Assembly (NCBI GenBank): GCA_016806645.1
Contig: JACSYO010001601.1
Location: 234,001-298,000, forward strand
Direction: 5' to 3'
Source: Ophiodon elongatus
Lineage: Eukaryota; Chordata; Actinopteri; Perciformes; Hexagrammidae
DNA length: 64,000 nucleotides
Under the pieces are notes generated by a model, which saw only the letters and a program-made list of their open reading frames with translations, had not been told where the DNA came from and did not search any database. This document shows positions 1-52,540 of this stretch, piece after piece (the stretch's first letter is position 1; every line of letters starts with the position of its first letter). The translations under genes were made by a program, and so were the position numbers.

Positions 1-662
1 AAACATTTTCATCACTTCTTTTTTGTTACTCCCACCCTTGAGGTCACTTTGTTAAATGCTAAATTACAATTTTGTGTTGTCAATGATGAATGCAAGATGG
101 GGAAAATGATAAAACATGGCTCTGTGTTCATCATATCACGACAGTTTTAATCAAATCAGCTTCAAATTAATCAAATCACTGGATCATGTATCATTCCATT
201 TTTCATTTCACAACCATTTATTATGGTTGCATTTTTCAATTCACATGCATTTTCATCCCCTCCATTTTTATCAATGAATATAGGTTTCTTTCACCCCTCA
301 TATGTTCTCTCAAAATAATGTTTTATACACAAACCGTGTTCAAACCACATTTGACCATCCAAGGATCTTGAAAAGTGGTATTAAAGTATCTGCTAGTAGC
401 AGCTAATAATATATTTTAAATATCATGTAAAACTAGCATAGTGATTTTAAACCATCTACAGTTTTAGTTGTCATGCTATGAAGGACAGGGAGCATCCATA
501 AGGTCATCGTTGGAGGCACACGCCCTGAATATTCTCCTGATCCTTGTGTTTACCGTCACACGACCGTAAATTAACTGAACTTGTGTAACTCTTTTCTGGT
601 CTGCCGACCACTCAAAGCTCTTTCACACTACATGTCATTCAGCCATTAATACACTGTTGTTG

Positions 663-693
663 TGGGGGTGGGGTGGGGGTGAGGGGGTGGGGG
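663..693 (+). other. Guanine-rich run with G-quadruplex potential
   Basis: Several runs of four to five G separated by single T or A bases lie within about 30 bases inside the SINE body. This fits the general G-quadruplex pattern on the plus strand. Other SINE copies in the window lack it, so it is a local expansion. Function is not shown. Confidence 0.45.
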
Positions 694-774
694 CTACCAT
701 GTAAGGTGCCACCTGTCCATCAGGACTATCTAATGATTCACACACCACAGGAACAGCCTGCGGGTGCAAAGTGG

Positions 775-953
775 GATTAAATTCAATTCAGTTTATTTTG
801 TACAGCCCAAAATCACAAATTTGCCTCAGAGGGCTTTACAATCTGTACACATACGACATCCTCTGTCCCGGGACCTCACATCGGTTCAGGAAAAACTCCC
901 AAAAAAACCCTTTTAACGGGGAGAAAAAGGGAAGAAACCTTCGGGATGCTCGA
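775..953 (-). mobile_element. AATTC-tailed dispersed repeat, copy 1
   Basis: It begins with attcaattcag followed by tttattttgtacagccc, the signature shared with copies at 18461, 53484 and 63483. A short 5-bp tandem tail at one end is typical of the 3' tail of non-LTR elements read on the other strand, so minus is taken as sense. It interrupts a SINE. Class assignment is inference. Confidence 0.65.
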
Positions 954-2259
954 GGACACATGGAGCCGGGGAGCAAACTGCTGATCCTTTGATTGAAAGA
1001 CAACCCTGCTCTCCCACTGAGCCCCAGACACCCCACACAGTCTACAGATGTGATGCATTGTGTTTGACGGTTGATGAAATATAAACTAGATGAGAAAGAA
1101 AAAAAAAGTTGAGCTTTCTCACACATTCCCAGGGAACTCCGACGAGGGACGCCAAGACACAACCACGTCATTCTGCCAAAGAAAACAGTAGATTTACAGT
1201 GAGCGACATTTGCCTTAGTGTAATGAACAGCCCTGGTAAACACAAAACATATTTCAAAAAGGTAAAATAGGTCATAGATTGTGTCTCTAGAGGCGCACGA
1301 GTGTGCCAGAGGTCACTATGAGTTGGTGCACCACCTGACAGTCAGCCATCATTGAGCACCAGTAGTCGTGGTCCAGAGCTCTTGCAGTGTGTTGAGCGTT
1401 GCTGGCACTCGTTAACTCTCAACTGTAGAGCTTCAATGTTGATTAGGTGCTACGTGCAGCTGAAACACTTCTGACAGATATTTGGAATTCTGAATAATCT
1501 AAATAAGAAAATGTCTGATATAAGATGGTAGTAACAGAGGGCTATATAGTAGGGGTTGCCTATGGCAACCATCACTTAGCCTTTGGTTGCCATCAGTGGC
1601 GAACACTTAACCATAAAAAAAAATAGGGACATCAAACAGCAAAATGTGCACCCCGAAATAAATACAATATTGAACTTCATATTTGTTGGCGTAGTGCCGT
1701 TTAAACAATGTTGTAACAGTCAGAGGGGGAACCAGACCACCATGGTGTCTGGTTGTTGATAATAGTGTGGTGTTCGGATGTTGGGTCAGAACAGCTGAGC
1801 TGATGACGTGACGTCATCTCCGGGAGAGAGCATCACGCCACCTCTGTTAAACTGATATTACATACGAGAGCCTAAACATCCTCCCCTTCATATTGTAACT
1901 TGGAAAGAGGGAGAGTGTCACTAACAATCCCTCAGCTAGCAGCACCAGAGGAAGACTTTCAATGGTGTATCTGTAGTAACTAACCACCAACACGATGTAT
2001 CTGTGGGATTCTGTCCTCCCTCGTTTGATTTCTCTGGTACATATAATAAGGTATGCATTTATTTAGAAAGGCTTTGGAATTGAAACGGCAAACAGTGGTG
2101 CAACTGAACTAACGTGGGGGAATTGTCAGTGAGGCTAAACCCAACAACAAACGAAGAGCTCAGGTCCTCTTGCTTCTTGAGCCCGACAGGTGAAGGACCG
2201 GTCTCACAATGAGGCTCGAGCACGGGACATGTCGTATAATGAGAACAGCAAACAGTTAC

Positions 2260-2349
2260 CGATTTCTTGCAGACTTTCCAGCCGGACTCGTCCCTCTTGT
2301 AGCCCATCAGGCAGTCCCCCACTGCCTTCGCCTTGTGCTCATAGTCCAT
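2260..2349 (-). CDS. stard5: StAR-related lipid transfer protein 5, coding exon 1
   Basis: This exon encodes the first 30 residues of a START-domain lipid-binding protein. STARD5 is a cytosolic protein that binds sterols and bile acids. The peptide starts MDYEHKAKAV and ends GWKVCKKS, which lines up with the start of vertebrate STARD5, where a tyrosine-arginine-rich stretch is followed by GWKIC. The start ATG is at 2347-2349; an upstream in-frame ATG would add 17 residues without family support. The exon closes in phase 0 at a good donor (ATCG, then GTAACT). The other exons lie left of the window. It sits head to tail behind tmc3, the same order and orientation as in human. The match is from memory of the family, not a search. 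Confidence 0.85.
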
Positions 2350-2730
2350 AGTGGTGGAGATGAACGTCACCTTGCTAACTAGCGCTAGTTCACTTGGCAA
2401 GCTGACGCTAGCAGGCTGACGTTAGTTGACGGTACGGGGGTTCAATGGTTAACACGAGACGATATCCTGCTATCTTTCCCTTCAGCAGACAGTCACAGAC
2501 ACACGAGCTGAGCTGTGGAACGCGAATGCAGCAGCGACCATCGAGTCCCTTCACGTGAGCAGGTGGAACTACAGAGCTAGCGTTAGCGTTAGCCGAATGA
2601 ATGAAACGTGCCGTGCATCGCTCACTAACTAGCAGCTGGCGCGCGCGTCTGATGGCTATGACGACTGTCGGTTACTGTTCCTTCTAAACCCTCTACGGCG
2701 CGCGACAGCCCACACCGGTCTCCCTCACAA
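2350..2730 (-). promoter_or_regulatory. stard5: CpG-rich 5' flank of stard5
   Basis: The stretch upstream of the stard5 start codon holds many CG dinucleotides, including the clusters ggcgcgcgcg near 2638-2647 and cggcgcgcga near 2696, while the surroundings are AT-rich. This is what a CpG-island promoter with 5' UTR looks like. I see no clear TATA box or defined start site. Confidence 0.45.
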
Positions 2731-3442
2731 ACTTTAAATGATACACTATTCCAATTAATTTCCTGAAATATAAAAATTGTAAGCAGCGGTGTCAACTCAG
2801 TCAGAGAAGAAATACTTCCGGGAAACTTTCAAAAGAAAACCCCATCTCACATACTTAAGCGTTTATGAAAATGTACCATGCGCTATTATAAAGCTTTCAT
2901 TACATTTCCAATATGTTCAAGGATTTAATCACGAATGTTGATATTGTTTTTTACACAGCAGAACATTTACGTAAGCGACAAGTACCATGTATCTTACTTT
3001 GAAGGCAAAAGCGCCTTGCAATCTTGATGGCATCCCGCACCTGCAGCCGGAGTCCTCGTATGTTGCCGCAAAGCAAGCTGGGAATTGTAGTGTTCACTTC
3101 ATTCCATCCGAAATGCTGCTTATTCAATGTGCAGGCGGATCAATGATGGGAAGCAAGCGTAATTATGTAAACTGTGTTTCCTAGCTGATGTTACACTAAT
3201 AGCTTCTGTGTACTCTGGTTTGATTGTTATACACAATGCAACAATATCTCATGTCATTATCTGATGTACATGTAGCTGTTTCAAAATGTTACAAGACTAC
3301 ACACAAAGAAAAAACAAAAAACATTTATGATAATATCCTCGCTGTCCTTTCAAAGCATTGTAGCCTTTTACCCCCTAGTAGTGTATATGTCTTTGATGTT
3401 CTGAGAAACATTTGAACAGAATACATCATTTTAGCAAAGATG
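2731..3442. other. Intergenic stretch between tmc3 stop and stard5 promoter
   Basis: This holds the tmc3 3' UTR and the gap to stard5. I found no canonical AATAAA signal on the minus strand between 3442 and 3181. Short open frames here on the plus strand look like chance. Confidence 0.5.
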
Positions 3443-44988
<41,546 letters not shown>

Positions 44989-46528
44989 GCTGTCTCTGCT
45001 CAGTGTGGGAGCAGATGCTGCTGCTGCTCTGGACCCCACTGAAGCATCACACCCTCCAGCAGTCCAGGCTGAACCACACTCACTCATCAGACCAATCACA
45101 GCCAGACGGACTGTTTAAAGGGACAGCACCAGAGAGGCCAGATCAGAATATGTCACATTTCTACAACTACTACTTCAGTTTAACTGACAAGGTATGGGTG
45201 TGTATTACAAGGAGATCAGTTCTTACAATATGACTTCACAAAATAACTAAAATATATATTAGTCCAATGTAAAAGTAAAAAACAATAATAGGAAAGTGCT
45301 CATTAGAATACTTACCAGCTGGAAGCCTTCTTCTTTCTCATTTGAAGAGAAGCCTAGAAGTGCTGAGCTGCGGGCAACGGCACTCTCTCTAAAAACTGCA
45401 GTAGTATATTCAGCTTCGTGTAACGGAGTTAAGATGCACTTCATCATTTCCTTTTTCCAATTTTTCCAACGATCCTATTCAGTATGTGTGAATTTTATCT
45501 TAGTGAGATTAATTATAAATAATTATTTATTCAAAAACTGTAAATTCGACAAAAGTCGAGTGCTGAGAAAAGCAACCACTTCCTGACCTCTGGCGTCACT
45601 GGGGGCATTTGTTTATATACTTTGACCTTAGCAGGATGACGTCATGGTTGCTCGAGCGATTCTGCTCTTTCTGTCCTGGAAGTCAGGCATAATGTGTGAC
45701 CGGTGTGCGTGTTCACACATTACGTTTTCTATTGCGCTTCACAGCATTTTAAATTATATTCGGGGCTACACTCAAAACATCAGGGCTTAAGCCCCGGTGT
45801 TACGGTTTAACAAGCGACCCTGTTAACTGGCGACTTCCAGCTGAATGCGTCTGTTGTTGTCGTGGTTCCGACAGCTGTTGAAAATAGGAAGAGAACACGT
45901 AGCTGTCCTCGTGAACGCCGTATTGTTTAATTTTTTCAATACAGTGTCAAACCCTCTCATATACATCGTATATATCATATACAAATCAAACAAAAGAGGC
46001 GTTCGGCTTGAAGTCGCCAGTTAAACCGTAACACAGGCAAGATGACCTGGCAACGCCGACATCTGAGAGTATGTTGTTTAACAACCGTCTGTTCATAAGA
46101 CACACAAATAGACCATACATATTATAACTATCAGGTTTATGTTTGAATAAATAAATAAATGTACTTAGCAAACAACATACTAATTGTTAGTGGAAGCTAC
46201 ATGCAATATACTCATAAATTCATGGGATGTTACCTAAAGCATGGGGGGACCCTGCGACGGTTGAGGAATGGTGGGAAAGTGGGCAATAGTCCAACATCGT
46301 GCTGACTGTAGGAAGAGTTTAGTTCAGAAGGAAGCTGGAGCAGACGGGAAGCATCTCCTCCTCCCAGGGGTCAAGGGTCATGGTTCAAGGTGTATGCTCC
46401 TCTCTGGCACGAAGACAAATGTCACCTCAGTCACTTTAATCAACAGCTAAAATACTTTCTCATCCTGAGGTAGTTTTAGCTTCAAGATAATAACACCAAA
46501 CACAGTACCAACACACAATAAGCTGTCT
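44989..46528. other. 5' flank of tmc3
   Basis: This should contain the tmc3 promoter and 5' UTR. There is no obvious CpG island or TATA box that I would defend. An in-frame ATG at 45087 and an open frame reaching 45099 leave the exact protein start open. Confidence 0.4.
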
Positions 46529-47265
46529 CACCGGTGTTATCTCTACACCTTGTCTCACCCAGCGGTGTTATCTCTACACCTTGTCTCACCGGTGTTATCT
46601 CTACACCTTGTCTCACCCAGCGGTGTTATCTCTACACTTTGTCTCACCTCACCCAGCGGTGTTATCTCTACACCTTGTCTCACCTCACCCAGCGGTGTTA
46701 TCTCTACACCTTGTCTCACCTCACCCAGCGGTGTTATCTCTACACCTTGTCTCACCCAGCGGTGTTATCTCTACACCTTGTCTCACCCAGCGGTGTTATC
46801 TCTACACCTTGTCTCACCTCACCCAGCGGTGTTATCTCTACACCTTGTCTCACCTCACCCAGCGGTGTTATTTCTACACCTTGTCTCACCTCACCCAGCG
46901 GTGTTATCTCTACACCTTGTCTCACCTCACCCAGCGGTGTTATCTCTACACCTTGTTTCACCTCACCCAGCGGTGTTATCTCTACACCTTGTCTCACCTC
47001 ACCCAGCGGTGTTATTTCTACACCTTGTCTCACCTCACCCAGCGGTGTTATCTCTACACCTTGTCTCACCTCACCCAGCGGTGTTATCTCTACACCTTGT
47101 TTTACCTCACCCAGCGGTGTTATCTCTACACCTTGTCTCACCTCACCCAGCGGTGTTATTTCTACACCTTGTCTCACCGGTGTTATCTCTACACCTTGTC
47201 TCACCTAGCGGTGTTATCTCTACACCTTGTCTCACCCAGCGGTGTTATCTCTACACCTTGTCTAC
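46529..47265. repeat. 22-copy minisatellite upstream of tmc3
   Basis: The core ggtgttatctctacaccttg occurs 22 times with spacings of about 25, 31 and 36 bases, depending on how much of tctcacctcacccagc sits between cores. The 36-base form dominates. Because it has no stop codons it produces open frames of over 200 codons in all three plus frames, which are artefacts. Confidence 0.95.
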
Positions 47266-47749
47266 AACTTTGAGCAAAGATACTGTAAAAGAGAAGTACT
47301 TATGTGTATAATTCCAGCATAATTATTGGGTGACTCCAGGCAGAGACTGACCCGCCAAACCATTTCAATTTAAACTATTCAAACCGAGCCTAGTCCCACC
47401 CAGCTGGGCTGTGATTGGCCAGGACAAATTCAAATGACATTTAATGGCATGAAAAATCAGAAACTATATTGGCAAAGCAGAAAATTACTAACATTGACAC
47501 ATGATTAGTAATAAATATACAGTAATATGCAAATATCAACTGTGTCAAATACAATATCGTATACAGGTGAATTTTAGGTTTTCATTAGCTGTAAGCCATA
47601 ATGATCAAAATTAAAAGAAATAAACTCTTGAAATATATTACCCTGTGTGTAATGAATCTATATAATGTATGAGTTTCACTGTTTGAATTGAACTACTGAA
47701 ATATATTAACTTTTCGATGACATTCTAATTCATTGAGATGCACCTGTAT

Positions 47750-48760
47750 AACAGAACCTCCCTTGAGACCTGATGACCCAAGAAGCCTAGCTTCTATTTT
47801 ATACTGTCTTTATGATATCAACTGTTGGATGGCACAACATATTCCTCAACTCAATAACTCAGGATCAGAAATTATATTATTTAATCCCCCAAACCCTATC
47901 AGTCCCATTGAAAGTGCCCTTTGTGTGTCTGTTAACGTGTTAACATACATTCTACTGCCAGAAACTTAGGAGTACTATTTGATTCAGATTTAAGCTTCAA
48001 ACCACAAGTCACAAAAGTTGTCCAGTCCTGTTTCCTTCAAATTAAAACCATCTCCAAAATCAAACCGTCTCTCTCACCCTGACCTGGAAAAAGTAATTCA
48101 TGCATTCATCTTTTGAAGACTTGACTGCTGTAACAGACAACATCACATCACCCCAATCTTGGATTCTCTTCACTGGCTCCCTGTTCATTATAGAATTGAT
48201 TTTAAGATTTTATTGATCACTTCTAAAGCACGTATGGTCTGGCCCCAAAATATATAGAAGAAATGTTGACCCCTTATGAGCCAGCTGGCAGTCTTAGATC
48301 CTCAACCCTTCTAGCTTTTCAAAGGTTGAGGCTGAAAACTAAAGGTTTTCCATCAGGGCCCCTCGGCTTTGGAACGAGTTGCCTGAGGAGATACGGCTAG
48401 TAGAATCAGTGATCTTTTTTAAATCACTTCTTAAAACCCATTTTTACAGACTGGTTTTCAAGTGATGTCGCTTTACTGCTTTATTTTATTGTTGATTTTA
48501 CTAAATTATTTTACTAAATTATATTATTTTATTTTATTTACTTATTAGTTTAATTTTATTATATCAATTGGTTTTATCATTTCATCTACTGTACTGTTTT
48601 ATCAGGGTTTAATTCTTACATTAGTTTGTCTTGCTTTGTTCGGCCTCACTGTTTGCTCACTACTGTTGTTTTGTGCCTTGCTTTTGCTGCTGTCAAAGCA
48701 CTTTGTAAACTCAGTTTTTAAAGGTGCTGTATAAATAAAGTTATAAATTGTAATTAAAAT
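47750..48760 (+). mobile_element. L2-type LINE ORF2 C-terminal fragment
   Basis: Plus-strand translation gives YDINCWMAQHIPQLNNSGSE, then LGVLFDSDLSFKPQVTKVVQ, RLDYCN-like remains, HHITPILDSLHWLPVHYRID and a tail with FKSLLKTH-like sequence, broken by frameshifts. This block order is the C-terminal half of L2/Rex-type reverse transcriptase proteins. A 3' end with aaataaagttataaattg follows at 48730-48750. Confidence 0.8.
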
Positions 48761-48837
48761 GAATAACATGAACAGCTATAATACTTTTACAGATGCAATC
48801 ACTCAAACTCTAACCATGTCAGACTCACCCAATCGGG

Positions 48838-49035
48838 CTCGGATATGGCAACCATCAATGGGCCAGAATCCGTTTTAGTGTTTGCTGCCGATCAGCCCAG
48901 CTGCCCTGTCTCAGCCAGGATAGGCCCGTGTCTACAACATTAGATCAGGCCCAGATTTGGCAGCCATCAACGGGCCAGAACCCGTTTCAGTGCTGGCTGC
49001 CGACAAACCCGGCTGCCATGTCTCAGCCAGAATAG
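48838..49035. repeat. Two-copy direct repeat, about 110 bases
   Basis: The block from ggcaaccatcaatgggccag to gtctcagccaggatagg is repeated about 110 bases on as ggcagccatcaacgggccag to gtctcagccagaatagg, with roughly 85 to 90 percent identity by eye. Confidence 0.85.
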
Positions 49036-49723
49036 GCTATACTTTTCCCCATTTTAGTAAAATTCCTTCAGCATTCAGTTGTACTTAGCTCCACCCTTTT
49101 GAGTTACTTCTGGATTCAAAACAACAGGATGGGTACGACCAAAAAACAAGATACAACTGTCAAAATGCCAAACTTTAGGATTCAAAACCATATAGTGTAT
49201 AGACCTTCAGGATGAGCAACTTTAACTTTTGTTCTCAGACATATTCAGAATATTGGTATGGGTTAATTTATACGCTTTTATTCAACCAATTTAATTCTAA
49301 TTTAATTCTGGATGAGGACTTTTTTGATACAGTAATAGTGTAATATAACTTATGTTCACTTGGCTCCTGCTCTAAGGGGCAGAGGTATCATAGAGCTGAA
49401 TGAAGGACTGACAGATGTCTCTTTTAATTGGTGGCTGCTTGAGTCTACTCAGAGGAGTACTTCTGACCAATGTGTCTTTGTCCACGTGGACCAGTCACAA
49501 CTTATAACTTCAGATGAAAAACCCGGATGCTCAACTCAGTCAAGCCCCTTGAGTGATCCTGCAGAGAGTTTAGGCATAACGCTTGTTGGAGCTCAAAGCC
49601 TGAGGAATTGACATTAACAACTGATGTGGGGTCTTGCCTTTTGCTGCCAGTGTTGTCTTAACATCGTTGTTAGGCTCTTTGACTCTGAAAAGCTGATCTA
49701 CTCATTTTTACAATGCTCTTATC

Positions 49724-50724
49724 CTCTAAAGCAGGGGTGCTCACACTTTTTTGGCTTGAGAGCTACTTTTAAAATGACCAAGTCAAAAAGATCTACCTAC
49801 ATTAATAATGCTAAATATCTATTTATATATATATATTTAGCATTATTAATGTATAAATATACAGAGTATACTTTATATTTACAATATTGGCGTACCTTGC
49901 ATAACTGCATGAACCCTTATGACACAATACCATTCTGTACATTTTTGGTCATTACATTTTACTCTGATGACTTGCACTGAATGGAATCAGCCAGGGTTGC
50001 ACAGTCCAGACAGTAGCTGCTGGGCCTCAGGCAGACTTCCAAATGGTCATCAGTCATGGTGGAACGATGTTTGGACTTAATCTTTTTCATGTGGGAAAAG
50101 GCTGACTCACATAAATAAGTAGAGCCAAATAATGCAGTCAAGAAGGCAGAACACTTCCTCATGTTTGGGTACTTTTCCTCTGTGAGTAAGTTCCAAAACT
50201 GTCCATGAGCTCTGGACTTCAGCTGAATGTCAGCCTGTAGTGTCAACATCTCATCCTCCACTCCAGACCAGCTCAGAGGAAACAGCGTTGCAATTTTTTA
50301 TGCGAGTGAATCAACCTCAATGTCTTCCCGAAATGGGTAGCACGTGAATGTAACGACTGTAAAGCAAAGTCTTGAAAGCGTTTGTCAAACTCTGACAGAC
50401 ACTTGTCAAGCTGCTTTGTGTAGCGCGCACACGCCTTCCGTTGCGTCTCCAGCTCTGACGCGAGGTTCTTTAATAGACATAAATTGGAAGGCTAATTAAT
50501 TAGCTCGCCGGAGTTTTGCAGTAGCTCGTGCGGTTGACCGCGCATGTGTGGTGACCCGTGTGTTAGAAAATACGTGATCTCGGACTGGCTGCTCTGTATG
50601 TCAATCAAGTGGCAAATGCCGTAGGGAGGATGGATGGTAGGCTAACGTCTAATTTTTTTTTAATGGCATGCGATCTACCCGCACTACCTTTGCGATCGAC
50701 GTATTGGGCACCCCTGCTCTAAAG
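49724..50724 (-). mobile_element. hAT element B with transposase C-terminus
   Basis: Element 49732-50716 (985 bp) has terminal inverted repeats caggggtgctca / caggggtgccca and a perfect 8-bp target duplication ctctaaag at both ends. On the minus strand 49959-50261 encodes FWNLLTEEKYPNMRKCSAFL and FGSTYLCESAFSHMKKIKSK, the hAT dimerisation domain of ZBED/SCAND3-like transposases. The N-terminal and catalytic parts are deleted. Confidence 0.88.
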
Positions 50725-51058
50725 CAAAAGGTCCCTAACAGGCATCCCACATGATACCACTCAGCCAATCAAGTCTGTGCATTCCAGGCGGTAAATATTG
50801 CAACTCTACAGTGCAGACAGATGAGAGTTAGAGGCAAGATACACATGAAAAGACGGTAGAAAGAAAAAGAAAGATAGCGATACATGTAGAAAGCAAAAGG
50901 GAGAGAAACAGACGAGTGAGACAGAGAAAGGGAGAGATTACTACTTAAATATATATTACACTAAATAGTTGGACATTATGATCTTCCGGACCTTTGGTTC
51001 AAGAAAATGTCTCTAACTGGACCTCTTTGAATTTGATTTGAATACCCCTGCTCTAAAG
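50717..51058. mobile_element. hAT element A sharing the same target
   Basis: Element 50725-51050 (326 bp) ends ttgaatacccctg like the element at 40833 and starts with a mutated terminus caaaaggtccctaacaggc (compare caggggtcactaataggc). It is flanked by ctctaaag at 50717-50724 and 51051-51058. It is a short internally deleted relative of the 40833 element and carries no coding sequence. Confidence 0.8.
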
Positions 51059-51498
51059 GGTATAGGAGTGGAAGCGTCAAAGCAAACATGTCCACCCATG
51101 CAGGTCATCACAGGACTTGGGCCCAATCCCCATGCAGCACTTTCTTAAATGGTTTTAACGTCTGTCATTTATCCATCTCATGGAAAGATAACTTGCTGCT
51201 GGTGTTTTTATCATACTTCAAAGAGTATCTCAACAGAGACTGGAGACTGATTTGTCTCTCCAGCCAAATATTAAGAATAACAAACAATGTTTTTCCATTT
51301 GTTTAGCAGTGTCACCACCTTAGACGACAAACCAAAAGGCTGAGAAGTCTGTGTGGTGACGTTGGTGCACGATACGGACAGTGTGTTTGACGCAACATGC
51401 AGCCTTCGTGAACTAATCAATGTCCCATGAGGTAGCGACTAGCTTTGGTAGCTACTAGTTTGATGACACAGAGAGTCGCCTGTTTGTTCTGAAAGACA

Positions 51499-51690
51499 AT
51501 GGCGGGTCCTGAAGAGGTTAGCTTAGCTACTGCAATAGTTCTATCAGAACTGGAGAGGATTTCTTCATTGAAAGAAGAGCAAAGAACGACACTGAAGACT
51601 TTTATACAAGGAAAACATTTTTTTGCCGCTAACAAATGGCTTTGGTAAGAGTTTGATTGACAGATGGTTCCTCCAATCACCTACCATGTA
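51499..51690 (+). pseudogene. RecQ-like helicase N-terminal fragment
   Basis: From an ATG at 51499 the frame gives LKEEQRTTLKTFIQGKHFFA and then breaks; one base over, TNGFGKSLIDRWF carries a Walker A motif (GFGKS). This is the Q-motif plus motif I arrangement of RecQ-like helicases, many copies of which are spread in fish genomes. It is frameshifted, with no later motifs. Confidence 0.6.
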
Positions 51691-51816
51691 TTTTTTGAAA
51701 GTGCCTGCACTTTTCCAAACACTTTCTAATGACGGCTTCTCAGATGGTTCTGTGTACAAACCATAAGAGCACCGTACAAAACAGTACAGAGGTTTTTTTT
51801 TTTTTTACTTCAACAG

Positions 51817-52005
51817 AAAAGACATCTGGTTGCACCACCTGCTGAAGAACAGCCCGAAGGATCGATGAACTCTCACCAGGATGAGGTGGAGTTTAAAGGC
51901 ATCACAAAGGAAGAGAAGAGAGTGCTGAAACAAAAGAAGAAGGTTCCTAAATTGGTGCCCGAAAAGGAGAAGGAAGGCATGGTCACGCTTTCTTCTATGC
52001 GCTGA
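51817..52005 (+). other. Exon-like open block, unassigned
   Basis: A strong acceptor (a run of 14 T then acttcaacag) precedes 62 open codons ending in TGA. The peptide is lysine- and glutamate-rich, with GITKEEKRVLKQKKKVPKLV and a MVTLSSMR end. It could be the last exon of a gene on the plus strand, or a decayed retrocopy. I do not recognise it and see no convincing upstream exon. Confidence 0.35.
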
Positions 52006-52540
52006 TACGGTTGGAGGGTGTAGTTTGGTAGAGTTAGTTCCTACACAAATCCAAATAAGGATTTCTGGAAAGAAACATTGCCGTTGACATTTTCAAATGT
52101 ATTATTTTGTCTCATTAGAAATATATGTTGGGAGTGCATTGAGTGGTGGACTAAATATATCCCTTTAATGTCCTCACCAAGAAAAAAAAATGTTTTTACT
52201 TCTTTGGGGAAGTTATAACAACAATCAAAGAAAAAATGTCACATACCCCCACAGTTCTGTAAATACAGGCCTCTACCAAACGGTTGAGATGTCACTTTAT
52301 GATAAAAGTACCAAAATACATACAAATACCAAAACAGTAGAATTAGTCAAATACAATGCTAACTTATGGCAGTAATAAACAGCATAAATGTTAGATATAC
52401 TTCACACTTCTGATTTTTGGTGATATGCTATCTTGTTTTTCATTCAAACAGAGAATACTGCAAAACACAGAAAAACATTGCATTTCTAACATTTCAGTCT
52501 CAACACCCCTCATCTGTGCATTAGATCCACTTTATTTATC
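52006..52540. other. Intergenic, AT-rich
   Basis: I see nothing recognisable here. Confidence 0.5.

Larger units (their letters stand above)
597..1033 (-). mobile_element. tRNA-derived SINE, split by another repeat
   Basis: The stretches 597-774 and 954-1033 are two parts of one copy of the SINE family seen about ten times here (for example 10187-10476). Its tRNA-like head reads on the minus strand. The two parts join naturally when 775-953 is removed: the first stops after the body motif ending ggattaa and the second resumes at ggacacatgg. The interruption is a copy of the AATTC-tailed dispersed repeat. Confidence 0.7.
1..2259 (-). other. stard5: stard5 intron 1 (partial), repeat-bearing
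   Basis: Everything left of the stard5 exon 1 donor is intron on the minus strand and runs off the window edge. It holds a split SINE and an inserted dispersed repeat at 597-1033 and a guanine-rich run at 663-693. I see no further stard5 exon in 1034-2259 and nothing else recognisable in 1-596. Confidence 0.6.

Noticed and set aside
45075..45099. Start of tmc3 at 45099
   Set aside because: The codon at 45099 is GTG on the minus strand, not ATG; the first in-frame ATG is at 45087 and the better context is at 44988.
46529..47265. Regular 36-base repeats resembling a CRISPR array
   Set aside because: No unique spacers, no cas genes, and the DNA is from a vertebrate.
46534..47311. Open frames of 224 to 253 codons in all three plus frames
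   Set aside because: The 36-base minisatellite has no stop in several frames; open in all frames at once shows it is not coding.
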